Part shown: one piece after another, positions 1-5,457 of the stretch
How positions within the stretch are numbered: position 1 is the first letter of the stretch
How the letters are laid out: each line of letters begins with the position of its first letter
Assembly (NCBI GenBank): GCA_030621975.1
Contig: JAUXGQ010000163.1
Span: forward strand, 1 to 5,457
From: Gammaproteobacteria bacterium
Lineage (GTDB): Bacteria; Pseudomonadota; Gammaproteobacteria; Chromatiales; Chromatiaceae
Reading direction: 5' to 3'
DNA length: 5,457 bases
The notes under the pieces: model-generated
Database searches by the model: none
What the model saw: the letters and a program-made list of their open reading frames with translations, nothing else
Told to the model about the DNA's origin: nothing
Position numbers and translations under genes: made by a program

Positions 1-341
1 ATCCCCTGGAAGGACATTCTGATCACCCTGGCGGCTGCCGTAAGCGCCGGGTTTTCCAGCGCCCTGGTGCTGGGCTTTATGGTGTTTCTGCTGAGCGCAG
101 AAGCCAAAGCAGATGCCGGGGGCGTAACGGAAGCGCGCCCCTGGCGGAACGAGCAAGTGGGCAGGGGCAGTCTTCTGCTGCGTGCGCTCCCGGGGGGGCG
201 AGCGATCGCGGATGCCCCGCTGCTGGAGACAGATGTTCAGATCGATGTGAACGGGTAAGCGTAGAGATCGAGTACCAGCAGACGCTGCGCTATGATCAGG
301 GTCGTTTCAGTCTGCGGTTTCCAGAAGTAGTCGTGTTGTAA
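1..341 (+). pseudogene. Broken remnant of a marine proteobacterial sortase target protein (VIT/vWA family), 5' end outside window
   Basis: The first frame is open from the window edge to TAA at 256-258. It encodes a hydrophobic segment (about codons 6-31), a signal-peptidase-like site (AEAKA before DA, codons 33-39), then GRGSLLLR and PLLETDVQIDVNG. From memory this matches the N-terminus of marine proteobacterial sortase targets, where the last stretch opens the VIT domain. Directly after it, but in frame 3 (255-341), comes VSVEIEYQQTLRYDQGRFSL, which I recall from the region after the VIT domain in the same family; this piece ends in its own TAA at 339-341. The simplest reading is an internal deletion removing most of the VIT domain and changing frame, plus loss of the vWA domain and C-terminal sorting signal. 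No sortase gene follows. Intact relatives are several hundred residues long. A short membrane protein could still be made from frame 1. The family call rests on recalled motifs, not a search. Confidence 0.68.
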
Positions 342-344
342 TCA

Positions 345-425
345 TTCACCACAGAGACACAGAGTTCACAGAGGTTAACGCATTTATATTGAAAACCTCC
401 GTGCCCTCTGTGACTCTGTGGTGAA
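345..425. repeat. Intergenic inverted repeat made of CACAGAG units
   Basis: Two arms of 32 nt (345-376 and 394-425) are reverse complements at 28 of 32 positions and enclose a 17-nt AT-rich loop. The left arm begins TTCACCACAGAG and the right arm ends CTCTGTGGTGAA. Each arm is itself repetitive: CACAGAG occurs at 350-356, 358-364 and 367-373, and the complement CTCTGTG at 406-412 and 414-420, with a variant CTCCGTG at 397-403. The element starts four bases after the stop of the upstream gene fragment. Similar CACAGAG/CACGGAG palindromes occur, as I recall, as scattered intergenic repeats in many bacterial genomes. It has no coding capacity and could be a non-autonomous mobile palindrome, or could fold as a strong hairpin in RNA. 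It lacks a T tract, so it is not a classic terminator. Confidence 0.85.
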
Positions 426-494
426 CAGATATTTGGGTAAGAATATGCCTTTAGGGGCCCCGCTAAAAGCTCATCACCGTCGTGTCACTGGCCG

Positions 495-1586
495 TCATGA
501 CTTCGGCAGTGGCAACTTCGTCATGATGTCAGAAACGCACTCGTCTATCTCGGTATCGAGCTGTTCCCGTTCCTGTTCTGTTAGCTTCGTCTCCGCGCTC
601 TGATCGAGCAGCTTTTGTAACAGCTTGTTCAAGGTAAGTGTCATATCGGTCTCGTGGTGGTGCTGCAACGCCTGTAACAGCGCCTGATCCGCATCCTCGT
701 AGTCTTCGAGTTTACAGTACACGCTTGCCTGGCGCAGATAAGAGGCGAAGCGCTTTTTTTCCTCGTCGCCAAGACCCTGTGATGCCACCGCATAATGCGC
801 TTTGGCGTCATGAAAGTAGCCGGCGTTGAATAACCTGTCCCCCTCCGCGAAGAGACGCTCGTCGCAGATATCGGCGAGCTTTCTTATCTGATTTCCATAC
901 GTGGGGGTGCTTCTGTTACGGAACGCCGCCACATGGAGCCATTCGCGGGCGTCCTCATGATTCCCAAGCCGTATGTATTCCCGGCCAATGACATAAGCGG
1001 ATTGTACGTACTTTTTTTTATCTCGCTCGAATGTCGAGGTCAGTATATCGATGACCTTCTGATGGTCTTTGTCCTGGACCGCCGACAGCAGTTCCTTGAT
1101 GACCTTTCTGTACTTGCGATATTTCAGGCCCATTTCCTCGAGTGCGGCTTGCGCGGTCTCGCGGACTGTATCCTCCGCCTTCTCGTCGTTGATCACATCG
1201 AGCAATACGAGCAGCGCGCCAGGGTCCTTCGCGCCACCGAGCGCCTTTGCCGCCTCACATCTCTCGGCCTCGTTTTGGGTGTCGATGAGAAACTTGATGC
1301 AGAAAGACATCATGTGATTAATGTCGTCCTGTTTTCTGCCCCACAACGTAAGGCCACCGACGACGATAACAGCCAGAACGAGCAACCCTGAACCGAACAA
1401 CATCGGTATGACAAAGGACGAACCGTTACCCTCACCTGCGGCGGGTTCATTACCGGACGGAGCGGCTGCGAACACGTCAGGTAAAAATAACGTGACGAGA
1501 ATAAACCCGCTCAATAGAAGCGATCCGAGTACCGGAAACGGACGCTTAATCACTGATCGAAAGAAACGCGCTGGAGGATTTTTCAT
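495..1586 (-). CDS. Membrane-anchored HEAT/TPR-like helical repeat protein of unknown function
   Basis: I do not recognise this 363-residue protein as a named family. The N-terminus is basic (about 1-16), followed by a hydrophobic stretch (18-40) ending in VFA before AAP, which reads as a cleavable signal peptide or a first membrane helix. A short Gly/Ser/Glu-rich linker (41-57) leads to a clear membrane helix at about 58-82, closed by WGRK. The positive end suggests that the large C-terminal part is cytoplasmic. Residues 92-153 look like HEAT-like helices (EAAKALGGAKDPGALLVLLD, then TVRETAQAALEEMG). Residues about 195-310 carry TPR-like helix pairs (YIRLGNHEDAREWLHVA, LFNAGYFHDAKAHYAVA, CKLEDYEDADQALLQAL). 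The tail (313-350) is charged and helical. These repeats suggest a protein-binding scaffold. The ATG is preceded by only a weak GGA-type ribosome site. It lies 115 bp downstream of the pseudopilin gene on the same strand and may share its transcript. Its GC content is visibly lower than that of mrcB. Confidence 0.85.
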   Translation of the reverse strand: MKNPPARFFRSVIKRPFPVLGSLLLSGFILVTLFLPDVFAAAPSGNEPAAGEGNGSSFVIPMLFGSGLLVLAVIVVGGLTLWGRKQDDINHMMSFCIKFLIDTQNEAERCEAAKALGGAKDPGALLVLLDVINDEKAEDTVRETAQAALEEMGLKYRKYRKVIKELLSAVQDKDHQKVIDILTSTFERDKKKYVQSAYVIGREYIRLGNHEDAREWLHVAAFRNRSTPTYGNQIRKLADICDERLFAEGDRLFNAGYFHDAKAHYAVASQGLGDEEKKRFASYLRQASVYCKLEDYEDADQALLQALQHHHETDMTLTLNKLLQKLLDQSAETKLTEQEREQLDTEIDECVSDIMTKLPLPKS

Positions 1587-1701
1587 GTCTTTTTATCCAC
1601 ATATCAGATGTGTGTGCATCAATTGACCAGAGCCCGCATACCCTTTGTGAAATACCTATGCACCGCGGACGCCTCGGATTTTCCGGCCCGCCGGGGTCCG
1701 G

Positions 1702-2166
1702 TTATTCATTAGTCGAAGCGGGAGGCTGGGTCCGAGAAGGGCCGGGCATCCGAGGGGCTATGCCGTTTGCGGCACTGAAATCACCTGTTCCAGGGGCGTA
1801 GGTGAATGACTCCCCGTTAGGCGCTCGATACGCGCCTGGCCCGGTTTTGACCCAGCCAGTTACCGCCAGACCGTGTTCGACGACATGGGTAAAAAAGCGG
1901 TTCTGAGACGTCACCTCACCGATGTCGGCCTGGTCCAGGAGCGGGGGGTAAACCGGAAGCCTGCCCAGGTCCTGAGATTCCAGCGCGTAATCGGCGATGC
2001 CCTTGCGGACTGCGGCGACGACACCGCTATCCACGGATTGTCTGGCCGTCAGCGAGAGATCCAAGTAGCGCGTGATGGCCAACACGCCTACCAGAGTGAC
2101 CAGGACCAGAATGAAGGCTGTTTCAAGCTTGCTGAAACCCAGCAGCCGGCTATTGCCAGGAGTCAT
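1702..2166 (-). CDS. Type IV pilin-like / pseudopilin protein with class III leader
   Basis: From the ATG at 2166 the product has 154 residues: a 10-residue leader, MTPGNSRLLG, then FSKLE and a hydrophobic helix (FILVLVTLVGVLAI). This is the prepilin peptidase layout: Gly at -1, Phe at +1, Glu at +5 (here G10, F11, E15), with the helix serving as membrane anchor and filament core. FSKLE replaces the usual FTLIE, so a lysine sits at +3. Residues about 30-55 continue the N-terminal helix, the rest is a small globular domain, and the last 20 or so residues are Pro/Ser-rich. No cysteines are present, so there is no pilin disulfide loop. I chose ATG 2166 over the in-frame GTG at 2181 because GGAG (2176-2179) lies 9 nt before the ATG, inside the longer reading, whereas nothing like a ribosome site precedes the GTG. 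No pilus or type II secretion assembly genes are visible nearby, so its machine is unknown. It may be a minor pilin, a secretion pseudopilin or an orphan. Confidence 0.82.
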   Translation of the reverse strand: MTPGNSRLLGFSKLETAFILVLVTLVGVLAITRYLDLSLTARQSVDSGVVAAVRKGIADYALESQDLGRLPVYPPLLDQADIGEVTSQNRFFTHVVEHGLAVTGWVKTGPGAYRAPNGESFTYAPGTGDFSAANGIAPRMPGPSRTQPPASTNE

Positions 2167-2414
2167 TTTTTTAGTCTCCACTTGTGTTAATGTACGGCCT
2201 TGTGCCGTTACGATAAAGATTAAACCATGCCCCGCACCCGGACTCGTCTGTCTTGCACCCGGCGCGCCGCCGATGGCCCTACAGTATACCCCGGTTTAGG
2301 TCACTCGATCAGCGGCCGCCGAAAAATCGATCTAGCCCGGATCTCTCACCAGGGTTCGGAGTTTTGGGTCGATCTGGCAAAGCAGGGATTTGAACGACAC
2401 TGATACGGCGCCCT
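2167..2414. other. Divergent intergenic region between pseudopilin gene and mrcB
   Basis: These 248 bp must hold the promoters of both flanking transcripts, but I find no convincing -35/-10 pair on either strand. Visible elements are the pseudopilin ribosome site, a small hairpin (ACGGC 2194-2198, loop of 5, GCCGT 2204-2208) in the presumed pseudopilin leader, and a GC palindrome CGGCGCGCCG around 2260-2269. No small gene with a ribosome site is evident. The bases just before mrcB (GATACGGCGCCCT) contain no Shine-Dalgarno match. Confidence 0.5.
2176..2179 (-). promoter_or_regulatory. Ribosome binding site deciding the pseudopilin start
   Basis: Read on the minus strand this is GGAG, followed by ACTAAAAAA and then ATG at 2166. 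The 9-nt, A-rich spacer is close to ideal. The site falls within the five extra codons of the longer GTG reading, which argues for the shorter start. Confidence 0.65.
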
Positions 2415-4799
2415 ATGGCACGCAGTTCCACTTCCAAACGCGGCTCCTCCCGGACATCGTCCGCCAAGCGTCCTGCGGGACGGACTGCCCGCAGACGGCA
2501 TACAGGCAAGAGAAAGCCTCATCCGAAGGCTAAGGGCGGGCGTTTCTGGCTGCGCTGGTCCCTGCTGATCCTGATCCTTACCACGCTGACCACGAGCCTG
2601 TACGTCCTGTATCTGGATTGGACCGTCGCGACCAAGTTCGATGGCAGGCGCTGGGCCCTGCCGGCACATGTTTATGCGCGCCCCATGGAGTTATTTTCCG
2701 GCGCTCCTTTGGACGCCGGGCAATTGGTCGCGGAATTGAAGCGACTCGGTTACCGGCCCGTCAAATATCCCAGGTCAGCGGGGACTTATTCCCGCAACAG
2801 GGACCGATTTCTGGTTCGCACCCGAGGGTTCGATTTCCCCGATGGCCGGGAGCCGGGACGTCATCTGGAACTGCGCATATCCAAAGGCAAGCTGGGTTCG
2901 CTAGAGGACTTCCGAACGGGAAAACGGCTGGCGCTGGTCCGACTGGAGGCGCCGTTGATCGGCCGTTTTTATCCGGCGCGCCGGGAGGACCGGATTCTGG
3001 TTCAGAGAAGGGAACTGCCAGAGCAGTTGGTGCAGGCCCTGCTCAACGTGGAAGACAGGGGTTTTTATCAGCATCACGGTGTCGACCTGAAGGGCATCGC
3101 GAGAGCGGCCTGGGCCAATGTGCGGGCCGGTCGCATAGTACAGGGCGGCAGCACCCTGACCCAGCAGTTGGTAAAGAATCTTTATCTCGACAGGCAGCGC
3201 AGCCTGGGGCGCAAGGCCAATGAAGCCTTGATGTCCCTGTTGCTTGAGCGGCGTTACGGCAAGGACGAGATCCTGGAGGCCTACGCCAATGAGATCTACC
3301 TCGGCCAGGACGGCGGTCGGGCTATCCACGGATTCGGGATGGCCAGTGAATTCTATTTCGGTCGTCCCCTGGGGGAACTGGATCTGCCGAAACTGGCGCT
3401 GCTGGTGGCGCTGGTGCGCGGTCCTTCCTACTATGACCCCAGACGTCACCCCCAGCGGGCCCGGCAAAGGCGCGACCTGGTGCTGGGGATTCTGGCCGAC
3501 CGGGGTTTGATCGGCGACGCCGAGAAACGGACCGCGGCCAGGGCGCCCCTGGGGGTGACCGGCAAGGCCCCCCGGCACCGCGGCGCGTACCCCGCCTTTC
3601 TCCAGCTCGTCAGGCGCCAGCTGCATCGGGACTACCGGGAGCAGGATCTCACCTCCGAAGGGCTCAGGATCTTTACCACCATGGATCCCTGGGTGCAGGA
3701 GACCGCTGAAAAGGAACTGGTCCTGCAACTCGGGAGATTCGAAAAACGCCTGCGTTTGCCGAACCGGAAACTTCAGGGTGCGGTGGTGATTGCCAGTCGG
3801 GACAACGGCGAGGTGCTGGCGGTCATCGGCGGCAGGGACCCCGGTTACGCCGGGTTCAATCGGGCGCTGGATGCGGTGCGCCCCATAGGGTCGCTGATCA
3901 AGCCCGTCGTTTACCTTGCGGCCCTCACGCGGCCCGATGAATACACCCTGCTCAGCGAACTCAAGGACTCGCGACTGCGCATTCGGGGACCCGACGGCGA
4001 GATCTGGCAGCCGCGCAACTATGACCATGAGTCCCACGGTGCGGTTTTCCTGCGCACCGCCCTGGCCCAGTCTTATAACCTGGCGACCGTGCGCCTGGGA
4101 ATGGCCTTGGGATTGAATGAGGTCTCCCGGTTGCTGGATGAACTCGGGGCATCGCGTCCGGTCAAGGCCTATCCCTCACTGCTGCTGGGCGCCGCCGCCC
4201 TGGCGCCCCTGGAGGTTACCCAGGTTTATCAGACCCTGGCCGCGGGTGGGTTCTACTCCCCGCTGCGCGCAATTCACGGGATTACGGACGCCGGCGGCCG
4301 GGCCCTGCAGCGATACCCCCTGACCGTCGATCGGGTTGCCCCCCCCGGACCGGTGTATCTGCTGAATCGGGTGCTGCAGGAGGTCGTGGTCAACGGCACC
4401 GGGCGCAGCCTGCGATCGCTGACGGGGGCGCACTTACAGGTTGCGGGGAAAACAGGCACCACGGACGACCTGCGTGACAGTTGGTTTGCGGGTTTCACCG
4501 GTGATAAGGTTGGGGTCGTGTGGGTCGGCAGGGACGATAACGAACCCGCCGGTCTCACCGGGGCCACGGGTGCAATGCGCGTGTGGGGTGGGATATTCGA
4601 TCGTATCCGACCCATGCCGCTTGAACTGCTGCCGCCGCCAACGGTGCAGTCCGTGTGGATCGATCCCGACAACGGGCTGCGCGCGGACGCAGGTTGTCCC
4701 CGGGCGATGCGGGTACCCTTCATCAAGGGTTCGGCGCCCAAGGGCGAATCCCCCTGCAGAGCTGATATTGCCAATCTGTTCGAGAGGTTTACCCAGTGA
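2415..4799 (+). CDS. mrcB: Penicillin-binding protein 1B, bifunctional peptidoglycan glycosyltransferase/transpeptidase
   Basis: This 794-residue class A PBP polymerises lipid II into glycan strands and crosslinks the stem peptides in the periplasm while anchored in the inner membrane. Visible in order: a very basic cytoplasmic tail (1-43); one membrane helix (about 44-67); a UB2H-like region (about 85-175), the PBP1B hallmark and docking site for outer-membrane activators; a GT51 domain with EDRGFYQHHG (catalytic E213), GGSTLTQQLVKN (244-255) and RKANEALM (second key Glu E270); and a transpeptidase domain with GSLIKP (nucleophile S493, K496), SYN (553-555) and KTGT (679-682). Spacing of these residues parallels E. 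coli PBP1B (E233, E290, S510), so both activities should be intact. The tail has two cysteines (C761, C781) that could pair. ATG 2415 is the first start after an in-frame TGA about 24 nt upstream; it lacks a good ribosome site. The stop overlaps the next start by 4 bp. The UB2H region and following lipoprotein gene favour PBP1B over PBP1A. Confidence 0.97.
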   Translation: MARSSTSKRGSSRTSSAKRPAGRTARRRHTGKRKPHPKAKGGRFWLRWSLLILILTTLTTSLYVLYLDWTVATKFDGRRWALPAHVYARPMELFSGAPLDAGQLVAELKRLGYRPVKYPRSAGTYSRNRDRFLVRTRGFDFPDGREPGRHLELRISKGKLGSLEDFRTGKRLALVRLEAPLIGRFYPARREDRILVQRRELPEQLVQALLNVEDRGFYQHHGVDLKGIARAAWANVRAGRIVQGGSTLTQQLVKNLYLDRQRSLGRKANEALMSLLLERRYGKDEILEAYANEIYLGQDGGRAIHGFGMASEFYFGRPLGELDLPKLALLVALVRGPSYYDPRRHPQRARQRRDLVLGILADRGLIGDAEKRTAARAPLGVTGKAPRHRGAYPAFLQLVRRQLHRDYREQDLTSEGLRIFTTMDPWVQETAEKELVLQLGRFEKRLRLPNRKLQGAVVIASRDNGEVLAVIGGRDPGYAGFNRALDAVRPIGSLIKPVVYLAALTRPDEYTLLSELKDSRLRIRGPDGEIWQPRNYDHESHGAVFLRTALAQSYNLATVRLGMALGLNEVSRLLDELGASRPVKAYPSLLLGAAALAPLEVTQVYQTLAAGGFYSPLRAIHGITDAGGRALQRYPLTVDRVAPPGPVYLLNRVLQEVVVNGTGRSLRSLTGAHLQVAGKTGTTDDLRDSWFAGFTGDKVGVVWVGRDDNEPAGLTGATGAMRVWGGIFDRIRPMPLELLPPPTVQSVWIDPDNGLRADAGCPRAMRVPFIKGSAPKGESPCRADIANLFERFTQ
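4782..4787 (+). promoter_or_regulatory. Ribosome binding site for the lpoP-like gene inside mrcB
   Basis: GAGAGG lies 8 nt before the GTG start at 4796, within the last codons of mrcB. It supports both this start codon and translational coupling through the overlapping GTGA. Confidence 0.65.
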
Positions 4800-5320
4800 G
4801 AGATTATCGAGTTTTATTGTCTGTGATGGTCGTGCTTCTGTCGGCGGGCTGCGCCTCTTCTCAACCGCGCTCGGCGCCGGCACCGGTGGAAGAGGTCCAT
4901 CTGACGCCCCCGACCGAGCGGCAGGGCGCCGCAACGGCTGAAACCAACGAGGTTGAAGTCCACGCCTACCAGGCACCGGCGGTGGTCGCACTCCAACCCG
5001 GTAACGTGGTTTTCGAATTGGTGGAAGAGGCGGAGGCGCAGCGCAAACGCGGCGATTTCCCCGGCGCGGCGGCGACCCTGGAGCGCGCATTGCGCATTGA
5101 ACCCCGTAATCCGCACCTTTGGAATCGGCTGGCCCATGTCCGGCTGGAGCAGGGGCGTTTCGATATGGCCGGCGATCTGGCCGCCAAGTCCAGCGCCCTG
5201 GCGGGTGACAATTCGGGGCTCAAACGGGACAACTGGCTGGTCATTGCCAAAGCCCGGCGTGCGGTCGGCGACAGTGCAGGCGCCAGTGTGGCGGAGCGCA
5301 AAGCGCAGTCGTTGCGCTAG
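4796..5320 (+). CDS. lpoP: LpoP-like TPR outer-membrane lipoprotein, probable activator of PBP1B
   Basis: The 174-residue product begins with a short signal sequence (MRDYRVLLSVMVVLLSAGC). The lipobox-like SAGC makes C19 the lipidated residue, and A20 at +2 means no Asp inner-membrane retention signal, so outer-membrane sorting is expected. A Pro/Ala/Glu-rich, probably disordered linker (about 20-70) follows, long enough to span part of the periplasm. Residues 73-106 form a clear TPR (AQRKRGDFPGAAATLERAL then IEPRNP), 107-140 a second (WNRLAHVRLEQGRFDMA) and about 145-172 a further helical pair. In Pseudomonas aeruginosa, LpoP is a TPR lipoprotein encoded beside the PBP1B gene that activates that enzyme; gene order, size and domains agree here. 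Enterobacterial LpoB is unrelated in fold. The GTG start overlaps the mrcB stop as GTGA, with GAGAGG upstream, so one mRNA and coupled translation are likely. The activator role is inferred from context and family resemblance. Otherwise it is a generic TPR lipoprotein. Confidence 0.85.
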   Translation: MRDYRVLLSVMVVLLSAGCASSQPRSAPAPVEEVHLTPPTERQGAATAETNEVEVHAYQAPAVVALQPGNVVFELVEEAEAQRKRGDFPGAAATLERALRIEPRNPHLWNRLAHVRLEQGRFDMAGDLAAKSSALAGDNSGLKRDNWLVIAKARRAVGDSAGASVAERKAQSLR

Positions 5321-5322
5321 GA

Positions 5323-5387
5323 GCGCCCACACCGCCGGTGGCGCTGCGCTGTCGCGCAGCAAACAAGGATGCCAGGTTTGGCCTGGC
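5323..5387 (+). terminator. GC-rich hairpin cluster after the mrcB-lpoP pair, possible transcript end
   Basis: The clearest hairpin is GCTGCGC (5343-5349), loop TGTC, GCGCAGC (5354-5360), a perfect 7-bp stem. A competing fold pairs GCGCC (5323-5327) with GGCGC (5340-5344). A second hairpin pairs GCCAGG (5371-5376) with CCTGGC (5382-5387). None is followed by a run of T, so a classic intrinsic terminator is not shown. They may stabilise the 3' end of the mRNA or act with Rho. The remaining bases to the window end show no gene I can support. Confidence 0.3.
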
Positions 5388-5457
5388 CCTGGTGGAAGCG
5401 GCATAATGCAAAATGTAACTGGTGTCCGTCCAAAAACATCAATATTTCTCTCGCATG

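Noticed and set aside
350..420. Short repeated units as a CRISPR array
   Set aside because: Units are 7 nt with 1-2 nt between them and arranged as a palindrome; there are no spacers.
933..1391. Plus-strand open frame (152 codons) opposite the HEAT/TPR gene
   Set aside because: The minus-strand frame is longer, with coherent signal, membrane and repeat structure; this one looks like its complement only.
1683..1701. GC palindrome just after the pseudopilin stop as a terminator
   Set aside because: Read on the minus strand the stem is bulged and followed by AAAATC, not a T run, so it does not fit an intrinsic terminator.
2167..2181. GTG at 2181 as the pseudopilin start
   Set aside because: No ribosome site precedes it, while GGAG inside this stretch is ideally placed for ATG 2166.
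2261..2319. GGCGCGCC (2261-2268) and GCGGCCGC (2312-2319) as vector or cloning remnants
   Set aside because: Rare-cutter sites arise by chance in GC-rich DNA, and nothing else nearby resembles a vector.
2384..2396. GGGATTTGAACG resembling the T-arm end of a tRNA
   Set aside because: No acceptor, anticodon or D arm can be assembled around it.
2901..4037. Long open frame (378 codons) on the minus strand opposite mrcB
   Set aside because: It lies wholly antisense to a complete, motif-rich PBP1B gene. Its product has no recognisable domain, and GC-rich codon bias explains the open frame.
4434..5404. Overlapping minus-strand open frames opposite the mrcB end and the lpoP-like gene
   Set aside because: They are shadows of the real plus-strand genes, with Arg/Pro-rich, low-complexity products and no ribosome sites.
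5455..5457. ATG at the very end of the window as the start of a next gene
   Set aside because: No coding sequence is visible after it and no ribosome site precedes it.

Overview
The window looks like a chromosomal segment of a GC-rich, free-living and probably marine or sulfur-cycle gammaproteobacterium. Three things support this: a complete class A penicillin-binding protein of the PBP1B type followed by an LpoP-like outer-membrane lipoprotein gene, as in pseudomonads and relatives; a type IV pilin-like protein; and a fragment resembling the N-terminus of the marine proteobacterial sortase target (VIT/vWA) family. The species cannot be named from this sequence.

Layout. Positions 1-341 hold a decayed fragment, continuing from upstream, of a sortase-target-like gene. 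It has lost most of its VIT domain by an internal deletion and everything after the first third. An inverted repeat of about 80 bp (345-425), built of short CACAGAG units, follows directly. Two minus-strand genes come next. Downstream is a 363-residue membrane protein with HEAT-like and TPR-like helical repeats and no recognised function (495-1586). Upstream of it is a pseudopilin-like protein (1702-2166), which may lead the same transcript. A 248-bp divergent intergenic region (2167-2414) separates these from the plus-strand pair mrcB (2415-4799) and an lpoP-like gene (4796-5320), which overlap by 4 bp. The last 137 bp are noncoding, with small GC hairpins and no clear gene.

How the genes work together. 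The mrcB/lpoP-like pair is the one clear functional unit. PBP1B polymerises and crosslinks peptidoglycan, and the lipoprotein is expected to reach from the outer membrane to activate it. The tight overlap suggests coupled translation. The pseudopilin and the HEAT/TPR membrane protein could act together at the envelope, but only same-strand adjacency supports that. The left part (about 345-1620) is visibly less GC-rich than the mrcB region.

I see no new defence, mobile or RNA-guided system. The least explained items are the broken sortase-target gene abutting the palindromic repeat, and the uncharacterised HEAT/TPR membrane protein beside an orphan pseudopilin.
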